Shown here: positions 1 to 7,045 of the stretch, piece after piece | Numbering within the stretch: position 1 is the first letter of the stretch | Layout of the letters: each line of letters starts with the position of its first letter | Made by a program: the position numbers and the translations under genes | Notes under the pieces: generated by a model | The model's input: only the letters and a program-made list of their open reading frames with translations | Database searches by the model: none | Told to the model about the DNA's origin: nothing | Assembly (NCBI RefSeq): GCF_000717655.1 | Contig: NZ_JNZY01000004.1 | Coordinates: 186,001 to 250,000, forward strand | DNA length: 64,000 nt | Source: Streptomyces katrae | GTDB lineage: Bacteria; Actinomycetota; Actinomycetes; Streptomycetales; Streptomycetaceae | Reading direction: 5' to 3'

Positions 1-240
1 GAAGTGGTGGTGCGTGTTGACCAGACCCGGGGTGACGAGGTGACCCGTGCCGTCGATGCGGCGGACCACATTGTCGAGGTTCTCGGGGGCTTTGCCCGCA
101 CCGATGGACTCGATCTTGTTGCCGGCGACGACAACGTGGCCCGAGGCGTACTCGGTGTCGTTCGCGTCGACGGTCGCAATCGCACAGTTCTCGATGACGA
201 TGCGCTCTACGGCGCCGTCACGCGCTGCCGATGCTGCCAT
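1..240 (-). CDS. 8-oxoguanine deaminase-like amidohydrolase (5' part only)
   Basis: Only the first 80 codons are present; the gene runs off the left edge. The visible part has a hydantoinase/deaminase-type N-terminal beta strand region (ENCAIATVDANDTEY) and ends in PGLVNTHHHF, where the HxH pair is the first metal-binding motif of the amidohydrolase superfamily. The start ATG at 240 follows a GAGGAAG ribosome site. The gene lies downstream of, and on the same strand as, the urate oxidase operon but after a terminator, so it probably has its own promoter in 241-380. In Streptomyces the amidohydrolase beside urate oxidase is usually annotated 8-oxoguanine deaminase, which converts 8-oxoguanine to urate and would feed this pathway. 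Guanine deaminase or another purine deaminase is possible, because the substrate-defining part is outside the window. Confidence 0.72.
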   Translation of the reverse strand, partial: MAASAARDGAVERIVIENCAIATVDANDTEYASGHVVVAGNKIESIGAGKAPENLDNVVRRIDGTGHLVTPGLVNTHHHF

Positions 241-383
241 GGGACTTCCTCGTGCTTTCAGTGGCGGTGCGGGCACGGCAGGACCCAGGGGATTTGAGTG
301 CCGGAGGCGGGACCTCGACAGCTGACAGTACTGCCGTCCCTCGTTGTGCGTCCGGGTGCCGATTCAGGAAGTTGAAGCGTGTC

Positions 384-421
384 GCGCGGTCCCGGGGCCA
401 CTGCGGAGCCCCGGGACGCGC
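384..421 (-). terminator. Terminator after the urate oxidase operon
   Basis: A 10-bp perfect GC stem, GTCCCGGGGC (389-398) against GCCCCGGGAC (408-417), with a 9-nt loop and extra flanking GC pairs. It begins just beyond the urate oxidase stop codon. There is no T-run, as is usual in Streptomyces. Confidence 0.65.
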
Positions 422-429
422 GTGCCGTG

Positions 430-1353
430 TCAGAGGTTGGTCATGTCCACGGGGATGCGGGCGTCAGCGCCGTCCCGCAGGATCGTGGCCTCGATCAGAC
501 CGTACGGGCGGTCCGCGGCGAAGTAGACCTCGTTGTCGTTCTTGAGCCCGAACGGCTCGAGGTCAACAAGGAAGTGGTGCTTGTTCGGGAGCGAGAAGCG
601 GACCTCGTCGATCTCCGAGCGGTGGTTGATGATGCGCGAACCCATCTGGTACAGGGTCTGCTGCAGCGAGAGGGAGTAGGTCTCCGCGAAGGCCTGGAGC
701 ATGTGCTTCTTGGTCTCGGCGTAGGACTTCTCCCAGTTGGGCATCCGCTGCTCGTCGTCCGACCAGTTGAAGCGCCAGCGGCCCGACACCTGGGTGGCCA
801 GGATGCGGTCGTACGCCTCCTGCAGGGTCGTGTACTTGTCCTTCACGTAACCCCAGAACTCCGAGTTCGTGGAGTTCATGACGATCAGGTCCTTGAGGCC
901 GGAGATGACCTCCCAGTTCTGGCCGTCGTACGTGATCTGGGTGACGCGGGTCTCCATGCCCTTGCGGACGAAGGAGTGGTTGACCTCGTCGGAGCCGATG
1001 AACTTGGAGTTGGCGTCCGAGGTGGCGATCCGGTCCCAGGCGTACTCCTCGATCCGGATGCGCGCACGCTGGATCGGCTCCTGGCTGTTCACGAACCAGC
1101 GCGCCAGGTGGATGCCGAACTGCTCGGCGGACTCGATGCCGTACTCCTTGGCGAACGCGTACACCGTGTTCTTGGTGGTGTCCGTCGGAAGGACGTTGGC
1201 GTTCGAGCCGGAGTAGTGGACGTCGTCCATGTCGCCGGAGAGGGCGACCGAGACGTTCAGGTCCTTGATGTGGTGGGTGTCGCCGTCCCGCGTGATCTTG
1301 ACGACGCGGTTCTCTGCCTTGCCGTACTGGTTCTGGCCCAGAATCGTGGCCAT
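430..1353 (-). CDS. pucL: Urate oxidase (uricase)
   Basis: A 307-residue cytosolic urate oxidase, the usual length. It oxidises urate with O2 to 5-hydroxyisourate and H2O2, with no cofactor. The N-terminus (MATILGQNQYGKAENRVVK) and the segment LPTDTTKNTVYAFAKE, carrying the Thr/Lys of the active site, are family hallmarks; a second half-site lies near RFNWSDDEQRMPNW. The gene is last in a tight operon uraD-uraH-pucL, with one base between uraH and this start. Its peroxide by-product gives a reason for the catalase gene 4 kb away to share an operator with this operon. Identification is secure. Confidence 0.96.
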   Translation of the reverse strand: MATILGQNQYGKAENRVVKITRDGDTHHIKDLNVSVALSGDMDDVHYSGSNANVLPTDTTKNTVYAFAKEYGIESAEQFGIHLARWFVNSQEPIQRARIRIEEYAWDRIATSDANSKFIGSDEVNHSFVRKGMETRVTQITYDGQNWEVISGLKDLIVMNSTNSEFWGYVKDKYTTLQEAYDRILATQVSGRWRFNWSDDEQRMPNWEKSYAETKKHMLQAFAETYSLSLQQTLYQMGSRIINHRSEIDEVRFSLPNKHHFLVDLEPFGLKNDNEVYFAADRPYGLIEATILRDGADARIPVDMTNL

Positions 1354-1354
1354 G

Positions 1355-1762
1355 CTAGCTCCCTCGGTAAACGGAGTAGCCGAACGGGTTGAGCAGCAGC
1401 GGTACGTGGTAGTGCTCGCCCGGGTTCACCGCAAAGGTGATGGTGACCTCGGGGAAGAACGCACCGCTGTCCCTTACGCGGGGGGCGTCCTGCTGCGCCT
1501 CGGCTTGCTTCTTCTCGAAGTACGCCTCGGTCTCGAAGTCGAGACGTACGTGGGTGGTACCCTCCGGCAGCGCCGGCAGGTCCTTGCAGCGCCCGTCCGC
1601 ATCGGTGGCGGAGCCGCCCAGGGTCGCCCACTCGCCGTCGGGCCCGGTACGGGCGGACAGGGAGATGGCGACGCCCTCGGCGGGGCGTCCGACGCTGGTG
1701 TCCAGGATGTGCGTGGACACCGAATTTCTCGGAGATGCCGCGGTCTCAGTGCTCATGCTCAC
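1355..1762 (-). CDS. uraH: 5-hydroxyisourate hydrolase (transthyretin-like)
   Basis: A 135-residue HIU hydrolase that hydrolyses 5-hydroxyisourate to OHCU. The diagnostic features are the N-terminal VSTHILDTSVGRPA motif (catalytic His in STHILD) and the C-terminal tetrapeptide YRGS, which separates true HIU hydrolases from transthyretin. HYHVPLLLNPFGYS carries the second conserved His. The start overlaps the uraD stop by four bases (ATGA), implying translational coupling, and the next gene starts two bases after its stop. About 15 residues precede the conserved core, so a slightly later start is possible. Confidence 0.95.
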   Translation of the reverse strand: MSMSTETAASPRNSVSTHILDTSVGRPAEGVAISLSARTGPDGEWATLGGSATDADGRCKDLPALPEGTTHVRLDFETEAYFEKKQAEAQQDAPRVRDSGAFFPEVTITFAVNPGEHYHVPLLLNPFGYSVYRGS

Positions 1763-2277
1763 GCTCCTTCTTCTGCGAGTTCGACGAGGCGGGTCAGACG
1801 GATCCGGTTGATCTTCACGAGCTCGCCGCGGGCGATCTCCCGCTCCTGCTCCGGCGAATTGTCGATCCGGACCTTGACCGCGTCCCGCATGAACTCACCG
1901 GTCGCACCGGTGGCGCAGATGAGGAAGACGTGGCCGAACTTCTCCTGGTACGCCAGGTTCAGTTCGAGGAGCTCGTTCTTGAGCTCCTCCGAAGCGCCGG
2001 CCATGCCTCGCTGCTCGCGGGCGGAGGTCGGGTCTCCCGGCTTCGGCCGGCCGATCGGCGCGTGGCCTGCCATCGCTTCGGCCAGGTCCTCGGCGGTGAG
2101 CTCGGCCATGGCGGCCTCGTTCGCGCAGAACAGGGAGTCGGCGGTGGCGAAGGGGCGCTGGGCGAGCAGCTTGCTCCCCCATGCCGAACTGGCGCACACC
2201 TCGTGCAGTTCGGCCGTGGCCGCGCTGTCGTCCAAGGCGTTGAACCGGGTGAGACCCGGGGTCGGACTCGAAGTCAC
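1759..2277 (-). CDS. uraD: 2-oxo-4-hydroxy-4-carboxy-5-ureidoimidazoline (OHCU) decarboxylase
   Basis: A 172-residue OHCU decarboxylase, which makes S-allantoin and so completes the three-step urate-to-allantoin route encoded by this operon. It has FNALDDSAATAELHEVCAS at the N-terminus, the catalytic His in GHAPIGRPK, a conserved Glu/Gln region (SAREQRGM) and FLICATGATGEFM. It is first in the operon uraD-uraH-pucL, so the shared promoter and operator lie directly upstream (2320-2361). Allantoinase and allantoicase are not in the window. Confidence 0.94.
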   Translation of the reverse strand: MTSSPTPGLTRFNALDDSAATAELHEVCASSAWGSKLLAQRPFATADSLFCANEAAMAELTAEDLAEAMAGHAPIGRPKPGDPTSAREQRGMAGASEELKNELLELNLAYQEKFGHVFLICATGATGEFMRDAVKVRIDNSPEQEREIARGELVKINRIRLTRLVELAEEGA

Positions 2278-2319
2278 GGTAGGCCTCCGTGGCCTGTTGT
2301 TGCTTTGACGGGCTGCGCA

Positions 2320-2349
2320 TAGCTAACGCCCTCGACAACACGGCGTCAA
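2320..2349 (-). promoter_or_regulatory. Promoter of the uraD-uraH-pucL operon
   Basis: On the minus strand TTGACG (2349-2344) is followed after 18 bp by TAGCTA (2325-2320), a good vegetative (HrdB-type) promoter. The predicted start lies about 35 nt before uraD. The -35 box is the end of the palindromic operator at 2345-2361, in the same arrangement as at the catalase promoter. Confidence 0.7.
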
Positions 2350-2361
2350 CACTTTGTTGAA
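2345..2361 (-). promoter_or_regulatory. 17-bp palindromic operator over the uraD -35 box
   Basis: Read on the minus strand the sequence is TTCAACAAAGTGTTGAC, an inverted repeat TCAACA-N3-TGTTGA. It matches 16 of 17 bases of 5133-5149 upstream of the catalase gene. In both places the last four bases overlap the start of the -35 hexamer. The binding protein is unknown; overlap with -35 suggests repression. Confidence 0.7.
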
Positions 2362-2377
2362 ACTTCCCGTACACAAA

Positions 2378-2408
2378 AGCCGCCGCCCGGATGAATGGGG
2401 CGGCGGCT
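2378..2408 (-). terminator. Terminator after the HTH regulator gene
   Basis: An 11-bp perfect stem, AGCCGCCGCCC (2378-2388) with GGGCGGCGGCT (2398-2408), and a 9-nt loop. It lies between the end of the regulator gene and the uraD promoter, so it insulates the two transcription units. Confidence 0.65.
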
Positions 2409-2431
2409 CGTCACAGTGGGTCAAGCAGGCT

Positions 2432-2815
2432 TCACGCTTTGCTGTTCTTGTTGGGGTTTTCCCTGTTCAGATAGTTGTAGACCGTGAAGCGGCTTACGCC
2501 CAGGGCGCCCGCGACCGTCTCCACGCCGTGCCGGACGGAGAAGGCGCCGCGCGCCTCCAGTATCCGGACGATGTCCTGCTTGGACTTCCGGTCGAGCTGT
2601 GACAACGGTACGCCGTGGCGGCGCTCCAGCGCCGCGAGGATGTGGTCCAGCGAGTCGGAGAGCTGGGGCAGGCGCACGGCCAGCAGGTCCTCACCCTCCC
2701 AGCTGAGCACGACGTCGTCGGGCAGCGCCTGGGCCGGATCCATCAGCTCGCCGCCCATCGCGTCGACCAGCGGCTTGACCGCGGTGACGAACGGGTGGTC
2801 GCGGGGCTCGGTCAT
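2432..2815 (-). CDS. YheO-like helix-turn-helix regulator
   Basis: A 127-residue protein whose C-terminal half matches the HTH_22 (YheO-type) DNA-binding domain: LDRKSKQDIVRILEARGAF, then VAGALGVSRFTVYNYL as the recognition helix. The N-terminal half (about residues 8-60) is a shortened sensor-like region without motifs I can place; true YheO proteins carry a longer PAS-like domain. The start overlaps the stop of the upstream UPF0045-like gene (ATGA), so the two are co-expressed. Its position between the urate operon and the glyoxylate genes makes it a candidate local regulator. It could bind either operator described here, though IclR-family AllR-type proteins are the known regulators of such genes in Streptomyces. 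Confidence 0.75.
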   Translation of the reverse strand: MTEPRDHPFVTAVKPLVDAMGGELMDPAQALPDDVVLSWEGEDLLAVRLPQLSDSLDHILAALERRHGVPLSQLDRKSKQDIVRILEARGAFSVRHGVETVAGALGVSRFTVYNYLNRENPNKNSKA

Positions 2816-3072
2816 GGGGTGTCCTCCCCGATCACGTTGACCTGGAGCGAGACGCGCGTGGCCCCGGACTCCAGCGAGTCGCGCAGCAGCGCGGCCACCG
2901 CGGCCAGCACCTCGTCGGCGCCACCCTCGGCGGTATTGCCGAACGGACCGACGTCCACCGCGTCCAGCCGGGCCTTCTGGATGACCTCGCGAGCGGCCAC
3001 GGCATGGGCAGGGGCCTCTTCGAGATCGAAGGGCTCGGTCGTGAACTCCACTCTCAATCGCACGCTGGTCAA
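2812..3072 (-). CDS. UPF0045/MTH1187-like small protein (possible thiamine binder)
   Basis: An 86-residue protein if started at TTG 3072, which sits just after a strong GGGAGGT ribosome site; GTG 3063 is the alternative, and GTG 3108 would read through that ribosome site. The layout (VEFTTEP at the N-terminus, VGPFGNTAEGGADEVLAAV in the middle, ESGATRVSLQVNV at the end) resembles the UPF0045/MTH1187/YkoF-like fold, whose members have been described as thiamine-binding. That match is by eye and therefore moderate. It overlaps the HTH regulator gene by four bases and is divergent from hyi. The neighbouring pathway uses Gcl, a thiamine diphosphate enzyme. Confidence 0.6.
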   Translation of the reverse strand: MTSVRLRVEFTTEPFDLEEAPAHAVAAREVIQKARLDAVDVGPFGNTAEGGADEVLAAVAALLRDSLESGATRVSLQVNVIGEDTP

Positions 3073-3108
3073 GCTACCTCCCAGTCGGCTTTTTTCGGCA
3101 GTTCGCAC

Positions 3109-3138
3109 TTGACATCTGCGACAAGGCCCATGCAGTCT
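3109..3138 (+). promoter_or_regulatory. Promoter of the hyi-glxR operon
   Basis: TTGACA (3109-3114), an 18-bp spacer and CAGTCT (3133-3138). The -35 box is consensus and the -10 box weak. Transcription would start near 3145, and the palindrome at 3159-3173 would lie in the early transcribed region, which suits a roadblock repressor. Confidence 0.55.
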
Positions 3139-3158
3139 TCCATCAAGCAGAAACTAAC

Positions 3159-3173
3159 TTCCGCAATACGGAA
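3159..3173 (+). promoter_or_regulatory. TTCCG-N5-CGGAA operator upstream of hyi
   Basis: TTCCGCAATACGGAA, a palindrome with perfect 5-bp arms. The same 15-bp pattern occurs at the catalase promoter and three times at the gcl promoter, so these genes appear to form one regulon. The shape fits an IclR-family (AllR/GclR-like) repressor, which is inference. Confidence 0.75.
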
Positions 3174-3189
3174 GGAGCGCACACCCCTC

Positions 3190-4023
3190 ATGGGATACAC
3201 GGACCAGCGCTTCGATGTGAACCTTTCGATCCTCTTCACGGAACTCCCGCTTCTGGAGCGCCCCGCGGCAGCCGCCGCGGCGGGCTTCACGGCGGTCGAG
3301 CTGTGGTGGCCCTGGATCGAGACCCCCACCCCCGCTCAGGCGGAGCTCGACGCCCTCAAGAAGGCTCTTGAGGACGCCGGCACCCAGCTGGTGGGCCTGA
3401 ACTTCTACGCCGGCCGGCTGCCGGGCCCGGACCGCGGTGCGGTATCGGTTCCCGGTGAGGAGTCGGAGCGCTTCAACGCCAACATCAACGTGGCTGCGGA
3501 CTTCGCCGCCTCGGTCGGCTGCAAGGCGCTGAACGCCCTCTACGGCAACCGCGTCGAGGGTGTGGACCCGGCCGTCCAGGACGAGCTCGCCCTGAAGAAC
3601 CTGGTCGTGGCGGCCCGGGCCGCGGACCGCGTCGGCGCGATCCTCCTGATCGAGACCCTCAACAAGCCCGAGTCGCCGCTCTACCCGCTGGTGAGCGCCC
3701 CGGCCGGCATCGAGGTGGTGGACAAGGTGAACGAGGCCACCGGCCTCGGGAACGCCAAGTTCCTGCTCGACCTGTACCACCTGGCGATGAACGATGAGGA
3801 CCTCTCCGAGGTCATCGAAAAGTACGCCGCCAAGACCGGGCACGTCCAGATCGCGGACAAGCCCGGACGCGGTGCCCCCGGCACCGGCGAGCTGCCCCTC
3901 GAGGAGCTGCTCGACCAGCTGAAGAAGGCCGGATACGAGGGCTACGTAGGCCTGGAGTACAAGGCCGCCGACGCCGCCGCCTCCTTCGCGTGGCTGCCGG
4001 CCGAGGCCCGCGCCGCCCAGTAG
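3190..4023 (+). CDS. hyi: Hydroxypyruvate isomerase
   Basis: A 277-residue TIM-barrel enzyme of the Hyi/xylose isomerase-like family, which interconverts tartronate semialdehyde and hydroxypyruvate. Conserved metal and catalytic positions can be seen: Glu in LLIETLN, Asp/His in LLDLYHLAMN, His in GHVQIADKPGRG, and Glu in GYVGLEYK near the end. The ATG at 3190 was chosen because it follows AAGGAG and opens with the family N-terminus (FDVNLSILFTELP); the frame stays open upstream to 3004 but that part is the promoter. The gene is followed 75 bp later by glxR, and both act on the product of glyoxylate carboligase. Confidence 0.92.
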   Translation: MGYTDQRFDVNLSILFTELPLLERPAAAAAAGFTAVELWWPWIETPTPAQAELDALKKALEDAGTQLVGLNFYAGRLPGPDRGAVSVPGEESERFNANINVAADFAASVGCKALNALYGNRVEGVDPAVQDELALKNLVVAARAADRVGAILLIETLNKPESPLYPLVSAPAGIEVVDKVNEATGLGNAKFLLDLYHLAMNDEDLSEVIEKYAAKTGHVQIADKPGRGAPGTGELPLEELLDQLKKAGYEGYVGLEYKAADAAASFAWLPAEARAAQ

Positions 4024-4098
4024 GCGGACCAAGTCCAGGCGATCAGCCAGGCACGTCACGCACTTTTCGTACAAAGCATTAAGAGAAGGACCCTCATC

Positions 4099-4998
4099 AT
4101 GAGCAACCCCGCTGCGCTCCCGTCGATCGCCTGGATCGGGCTCGGCATCATGGGCTCCCCCATGGCCGAGAACCTCCTGAAGGCCGGCTACCCGGTCACC
4201 GGCTTCACGCTGGAGCAGGACAAGCTGGACCGCCTGGCCGCCGCCGGCGGCACCGCCGCCGGCTCGATCGCCGAGGCCGTCAAGGACGCCGACGTCATCA
4301 TCACGATGGTGCCCGCCTCCCCGCAGGTCGAGGCCATCTCGTACGGCGAGAACGGCATCCTCGAGAACGCGAAGTCCGGCGCGCTGATCATCGACATGTC
4401 GTCGATCACCCCGCAGACCTCGATCGACCTCGCGAAGAACGCCGCCGAGAAGGGCATCCGCGTCATCGACGCCCCGGTGTCCGGCGGCGAGGCCGGCGCC
4501 ATCGAGGCCGTCCTGTCGATCATGGTGGGTGGCGAGCAGGCCGACTTCGACGCGGCGCTGCCGATCCTCGAGGCGCTCGGCAAGGTCATCGTCCTGTGCG
4601 GTCCGCACGGCTCCGGCCAGACGGTAAAGGCCGCCAACCAGCTCATCGTCGCGGTGAACATCCAGGCGTGCGCCGAGGCCGTGGTCTTCCTCGAGAAGTC
4701 GGGCGTGAACCTCCAGGCCGCCCTGGACGTCCTCAACGGCGGTCTGGCCGGCTCCACGGTCCTGACCCGCAAGAAGGACAACTTCCTGAACCGCGACTTC
4801 AAGCCCGGCTTCCGGATCGACCTGCACCACAAGGACATGGGCATCGTCACCGACGCCGCCCGCAACGTCGGTGCGGCCCTCCCGGTCGGCGCGGTCGTCG
4901 CCCAGCTGGTCGCCTCGCTGCGCGCCCAGGGTGACGGCGGCCTGGACCACTCGGCCCTGCTGCGCGCGGTAGAGCGCCTCTCCGGCGCCCAGATCTGA
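4099..4998 (+). CDS. glxR: 2-hydroxy-3-oxopropionate (tartronate semialdehyde) reductase
   Basis: A 299-residue NAD(P)H-dependent beta-hydroxyacid dehydrogenase that reduces tartronate semialdehyde to D-glycerate. The Rossmann motif is GLGIMGSPMAENL (from residue 13). The substrate signature DAPVSGGEAGA and the catalytic lysine in GSGQTVKAANQ are intact, and the length is standard. It follows hyi in the same direction and ends in a strong hairpin. Other family members (6-phosphogluconate- or 3-hydroxyisobutyrate-dehydrogenase-like) look similar, but the setting with gcl and hyi settles the assignment. Confidence 0.92.
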   Translation: MSNPAALPSIAWIGLGIMGSPMAENLLKAGYPVTGFTLEQDKLDRLAAAGGTAAGSIAEAVKDADVIITMVPASPQVEAISYGENGILENAKSGALIIDMSSITPQTSIDLAKNAAEKGIRVIDAPVSGGEAGAIEAVLSIMVGGEQADFDAALPILEALGKVIVLCGPHGSGQTVKAANQLIVAVNIQACAEAVVFLEKSGVNLQAALDVLNGGLAGSTVLTRKKDNFLNRDFKPGFRIDLHHKDMGIVTDAARNVGAALPVGAVVAQLVASLRAQGDGGLDHSALLRAVERLSGAQI

Positions 4999-5002
4999 GC
5001 CC

Positions 5003-5023
5003 GCGGCCCGCTCGCCGGGCCGC
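5003..5023 (+). terminator. Terminator after glxR
   Basis: A perfect 8-bp stem, GCGGCCCG (5003-5010) with CGGGCCGC (5016-5023), and a 5-nt loop, starting five bases after the glxR stop codon. Confidence 0.65.
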
Positions 5024-5132
5024 CGCCCCTCCCCCCCTCCGGGGGCCTGAGTTTCCGGATGGTGCCGGTGCTGACACCTGTCCTGTCGCGCCCAAGCGCC
5101 GGCACCGTCCGGATCACCTCTCTCCATCTTTG

Positions 5133-5149
5133 TTCAACAAACTGTTGAC
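5133..5149 (+). promoter_or_regulatory. 17-bp palindromic operator over the catalase -35 box
   Basis: TTCAACAAACTGTTGAC, identical at 16 of 17 bases to the uraD operator and in the same register to the -35 box. It overlaps a second small palindrome on its left (TTTGTTCAACAAA). Confidence 0.7.
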
Positions 5150-5174
5150 GCTGCGTTCGGCCTGAAATTAGGCT
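5145..5174 (+). promoter_or_regulatory. Catalase promoter
   Basis: TTGACG (5145-5150), an 18-bp spacer and TAGGCT (5169-5174). The operator at 5133-5149 covers the -35 side and the TTCCG-N5-CGGAA site at 5176-5190 covers the start point. The catalase gene can thus be controlled by two different regulators. Confidence 0.72.
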
Positions 5175-5175
5175 G

Positions 5176-5190
5176 TTCCGCATGACGGAA
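5176..5190 (+). promoter_or_regulatory. TTCCG-N5-CGGAA operator at the catalase start point
   Basis: TTCCGCATGACGGAA, two bases downstream of the -10 box. It shares both arms with the hyi site and is a member of the same operator class as the gcl sites. A shorter palindrome, TTCCCGTACGGAA (5210-5222), overlaps the ribosome site of the gene. Confidence 0.75.
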
Positions 5191-5229
5191 TACGCTTTCC
5201 GTCAGCAGGTTCCCGTACGGAAGGTCACC

Positions 5230-6687
5230 ATGTCGAAGCGCACGCTGACGACCGAGTCCGGCGCCCCGGTCGCCGACAACCAGAACTCCGCCACCGCCGG
5301 CGTCGGTGGCCCGCTGCTGATCCAGGACCAGCAGCTGCTCGAGAAGCTTGCCCGCTTCAACCGGGAGCGCATCCCGGAGCGCGTGGTGCACGCCCGCGGC
5401 TCGGCCGCGTACGGCTACTTCGAGGTGACCGACGACGTCACCGCGTACACCAGCGCCGCGTTCCTGAACACGGTCGGCAAGAAGACCGAGACCTTCCTGC
5501 GGTTCTCCACCGTGGCCGACTCGCTGGGTGGCGCGGACGCGGTCCGCGACCCGCGCGGCTTCGCGCTGAAGTTCTACACCGAAGAGGGCAACTACGACCT
5601 CGTCGGCAACAACACCCCGGTGTTCTTCATCAAGGACCCGATCAAGTTCCCCGACTTCATCCACTCCCAGAAGCGCGACCCCTTCACGGGCAAGCAGGAG
5701 CCGGACAACGTCTGGGACTTCTGGGCGCACGCCCCCGAGGCGACGCACCAGATCACCTGGCTGATGGGTGACCGCGGCATACCCGCCTCGTACCGCCACA
5801 TGAACGGCTACGGCTCCCACACGTACCAGTGGACGAACGAGCAGGGCGAGGCCTTCTTCGTCAAGTACCACTTCAAGACGAACCAGGGCATCCGCTGCCT
5901 GTCGTCGGAGCAGGCCGCCGAGCTCGCGGGCAAGGACGGCAACAGCCACCAGACCGACCTGCTCCAGGCGATCGAGCGCGGTGTGAACCCGAGCTGGACC
6001 CTGTACGTCCAGATCATGCCGGCCGCCGAGGCCGCGGAGTACCGCTTCAACCCGTTCGACCTGACCAAGGTGTGGCCGCACAGCGACTACCCGCTGCAGC
6101 GCGTGGGCCGCCTGGTCCTCGACCGCAACCCGGACAACGTCTTCGCCGAGGTCGAGCAGTCCGCGTTCTCCCCGAACAACTTCGTCCCGGGCATCACCGC
6201 CTCGCCGGACAAGATGCTCCAGGGCCGTCTCTTCGCGTACGCCGACGCCCAGCGCTACCGCCTCGGTGTGAACCACACCCAGCTGCCGGTCAACGCCCCG
6301 AAGGCGACGAAGGCCGAGAACTACGGCCGCGACGGCGTCATGGCGCTGCGCAACGGCTCGCGCCACGACAAGAACTACGAGCCCAACTCGTACCAGGGCC
6401 CGGCCGAGACCGGTCTGGCGCTGGGTGCCCCGAAGGCCGTCTCCGGCTACACGGGCACCCACGAGGCCCCGGCCCACACCAAGGACGACGACTTCTTCCA
6501 GGCCGGTGAGCTCTACCGCCTGATGTCGGAGGCCGAGAAGCAGCGCCTGGTGGCGAACATCGCCGGCGGCCTGTCTCAGGTCACCCTCGAGGACGTCATC
6601 GAGAAGAACCTGGCTCACTTCCACGCCGCGGACGCCGATTACGGCAAGCGCGTCGAGGAGGCCGTCCGCGCCCTGCGCGACGCCTGA
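5230..6687 (+). CDS. katA: Monofunctional haem catalase (small-subunit clade)
   Basis: A 485-residue cytosolic catalase that disproportionates H2O2. The distal His is in [16 protein letters not shown], the active-site Asn in [12 protein letters not shown], and the proximal haem Tyr in [14 protein letters not shown]. The length is that of small-subunit clade 3 enzymes. The start at ATG 5230 follows GGAAGG; the frame is open back to 5182, but that stretch is the operator. The gene lies within the glyoxylate block, between glxR and gcl, and its promoter carries both local operators. This points to a dedicated role in removing the peroxide made by urate oxidase rather than a general stress role. 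The symbol is by analogy. Confidence 0.95.
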   Translation: MSKRTLTTESGAPVADNQNSATAGVGGPLLIQDQQLLEKLARFNRERIPERVVHARGSAAYGYFEVTDDVTAYTSAAFLNTVGKKTETFLRFSTVADSLGGADAVRDPRGFALKFYTEEGNYDLVGNNTPVFFIKDPIKFPDFIHSQKRDPFTGKQEPDNVWDFWAHAPEATHQITWLMGDRGIPASYRHMNGYGSHTYQWTNEQGEAFFVKYHFKTNQGIRCLSSEQAAELAGKDGNSHQTDLLQAIERGVNPSWTLYVQIMPAAEAAEYRFNPFDLTKVWPHSDYPLQRVGRLVLDRNPDNVFAEVEQSAFSPNNFVPGITASPDKMLQGRLFAYADAQRYRLGVNHTQLPVNAPKATKAENYGRDGVMALRNGSRHDKNYEPNSYQGPAETGLALGAPKAVSGYTGTHEAPAHTKDDDFFQAGELYRLMSEAEKQRLVANIAGGLSQVTLEDVIEKNLAHFHAADADYGKRVEEAVRALRDA

Positions 6688-6697
6688 GCCCATAGCT

Positions 6698-6734
6698 GCA
6701 CCGGGGACCTGGCGGGAGGTCAGGTCCCCGGTGC
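6698..6734 (+). terminator. Catalase terminator
   Basis: A 13-bp perfect stem GCACCGGGGACCT (6698-6710) with its complement at 6722-6734, extended by one more G-C pair (6711/6721) closing a 9-nt loop. It begins 11 bases after the stop codon and is among the strongest hairpins in the window. Confidence 0.85.
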
Positions 6735-6789
6735 CGAGCCCGAACCGCGGACCCGGATGAGGGGTGGTACGCGGTAAGGGCCGGACGAG

Positions 6790-6900
6790 GGCCGCGACGG
6801 GCGTGTGAGCCAGTGCGGTGGTAATGGGGGCCGAGGCCCGTCTCTTGACCTGAGGGAGACGAAGCCGAAGCTCTCGTCACCGCCCGTCGCGGTCCCAGCC
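6790..6900 (-). ncRNA. Candidate structured non-coding RNA in a gene-free stretch
   Basis: Between the catalase terminator and the next terminator there are about 270 bases without a gene. Inside, CCGCGACGGGCG (6792-6803) pairs perfectly with CGCCCGTCGCGG (6881-6892) across 77 bases. Between them is a nested hairpin at 6858-6878 which, read on the minus strand, has a cUUCGg tetraloop. On the minus strand a TATATA box (6912-6907) sits just outside the structure, so a transcript of about 110 nt starting near 6900 is plausible. The rest of 6735-7004 shows nothing else I can name. I do not recognise the RNA family. Confidence 0.4.
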
Positions 6901-7004
6901 ACTCCTTATATACGGGGGCCACGCACAGGGTCCCCCACTCCGACTCCGCCCGGCGATGCGAATGTCCTGTCGCGCCAGCCTCGTACCGTCGGGCGGTCAA
7001 ACCC

Positions 7005-7044
7005 AAAGCGCCGAGTCACGGACGGTCCCGTGACTCGGCGCTTT
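7005..7044. terminator. Hairpin terminator downstream of the GyrB-like ATPase gene
   Basis: A 17-bp perfect stem at 7005-7021 and 7028-7044 with a 6-nt loop. The ends are A/T-rich (AAAGCG and CGCTTT), so it can work in both directions. It lies one base beyond the stop codon of the minus-strand gene. Confidence 0.8.
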
Positions 7045-7045
7045 G

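Noticed and set aside
3154..5127. 657-codon minus-strand reading frame opposite hyi and glxR
   Set aside because: It is antisense to two well-supported enzymes; its low-complexity Arg/Gly/Val composition is the mirror of their GC3 bias.
5210..5222. TTCCCGTACGGAA as a second operator of the catalase gene
   Set aside because: The spacer is 3 bp and the left arm mismatched; it may be chance or part of the ribosome site region.
6735..7004. tRNA or known riboswitch in the gene-free stretch
   Set aside because: No cloverleaf, no TTC loop motif, and no match to the B12, SAM, ydaO or glycine aptamer consensus that I can recall.
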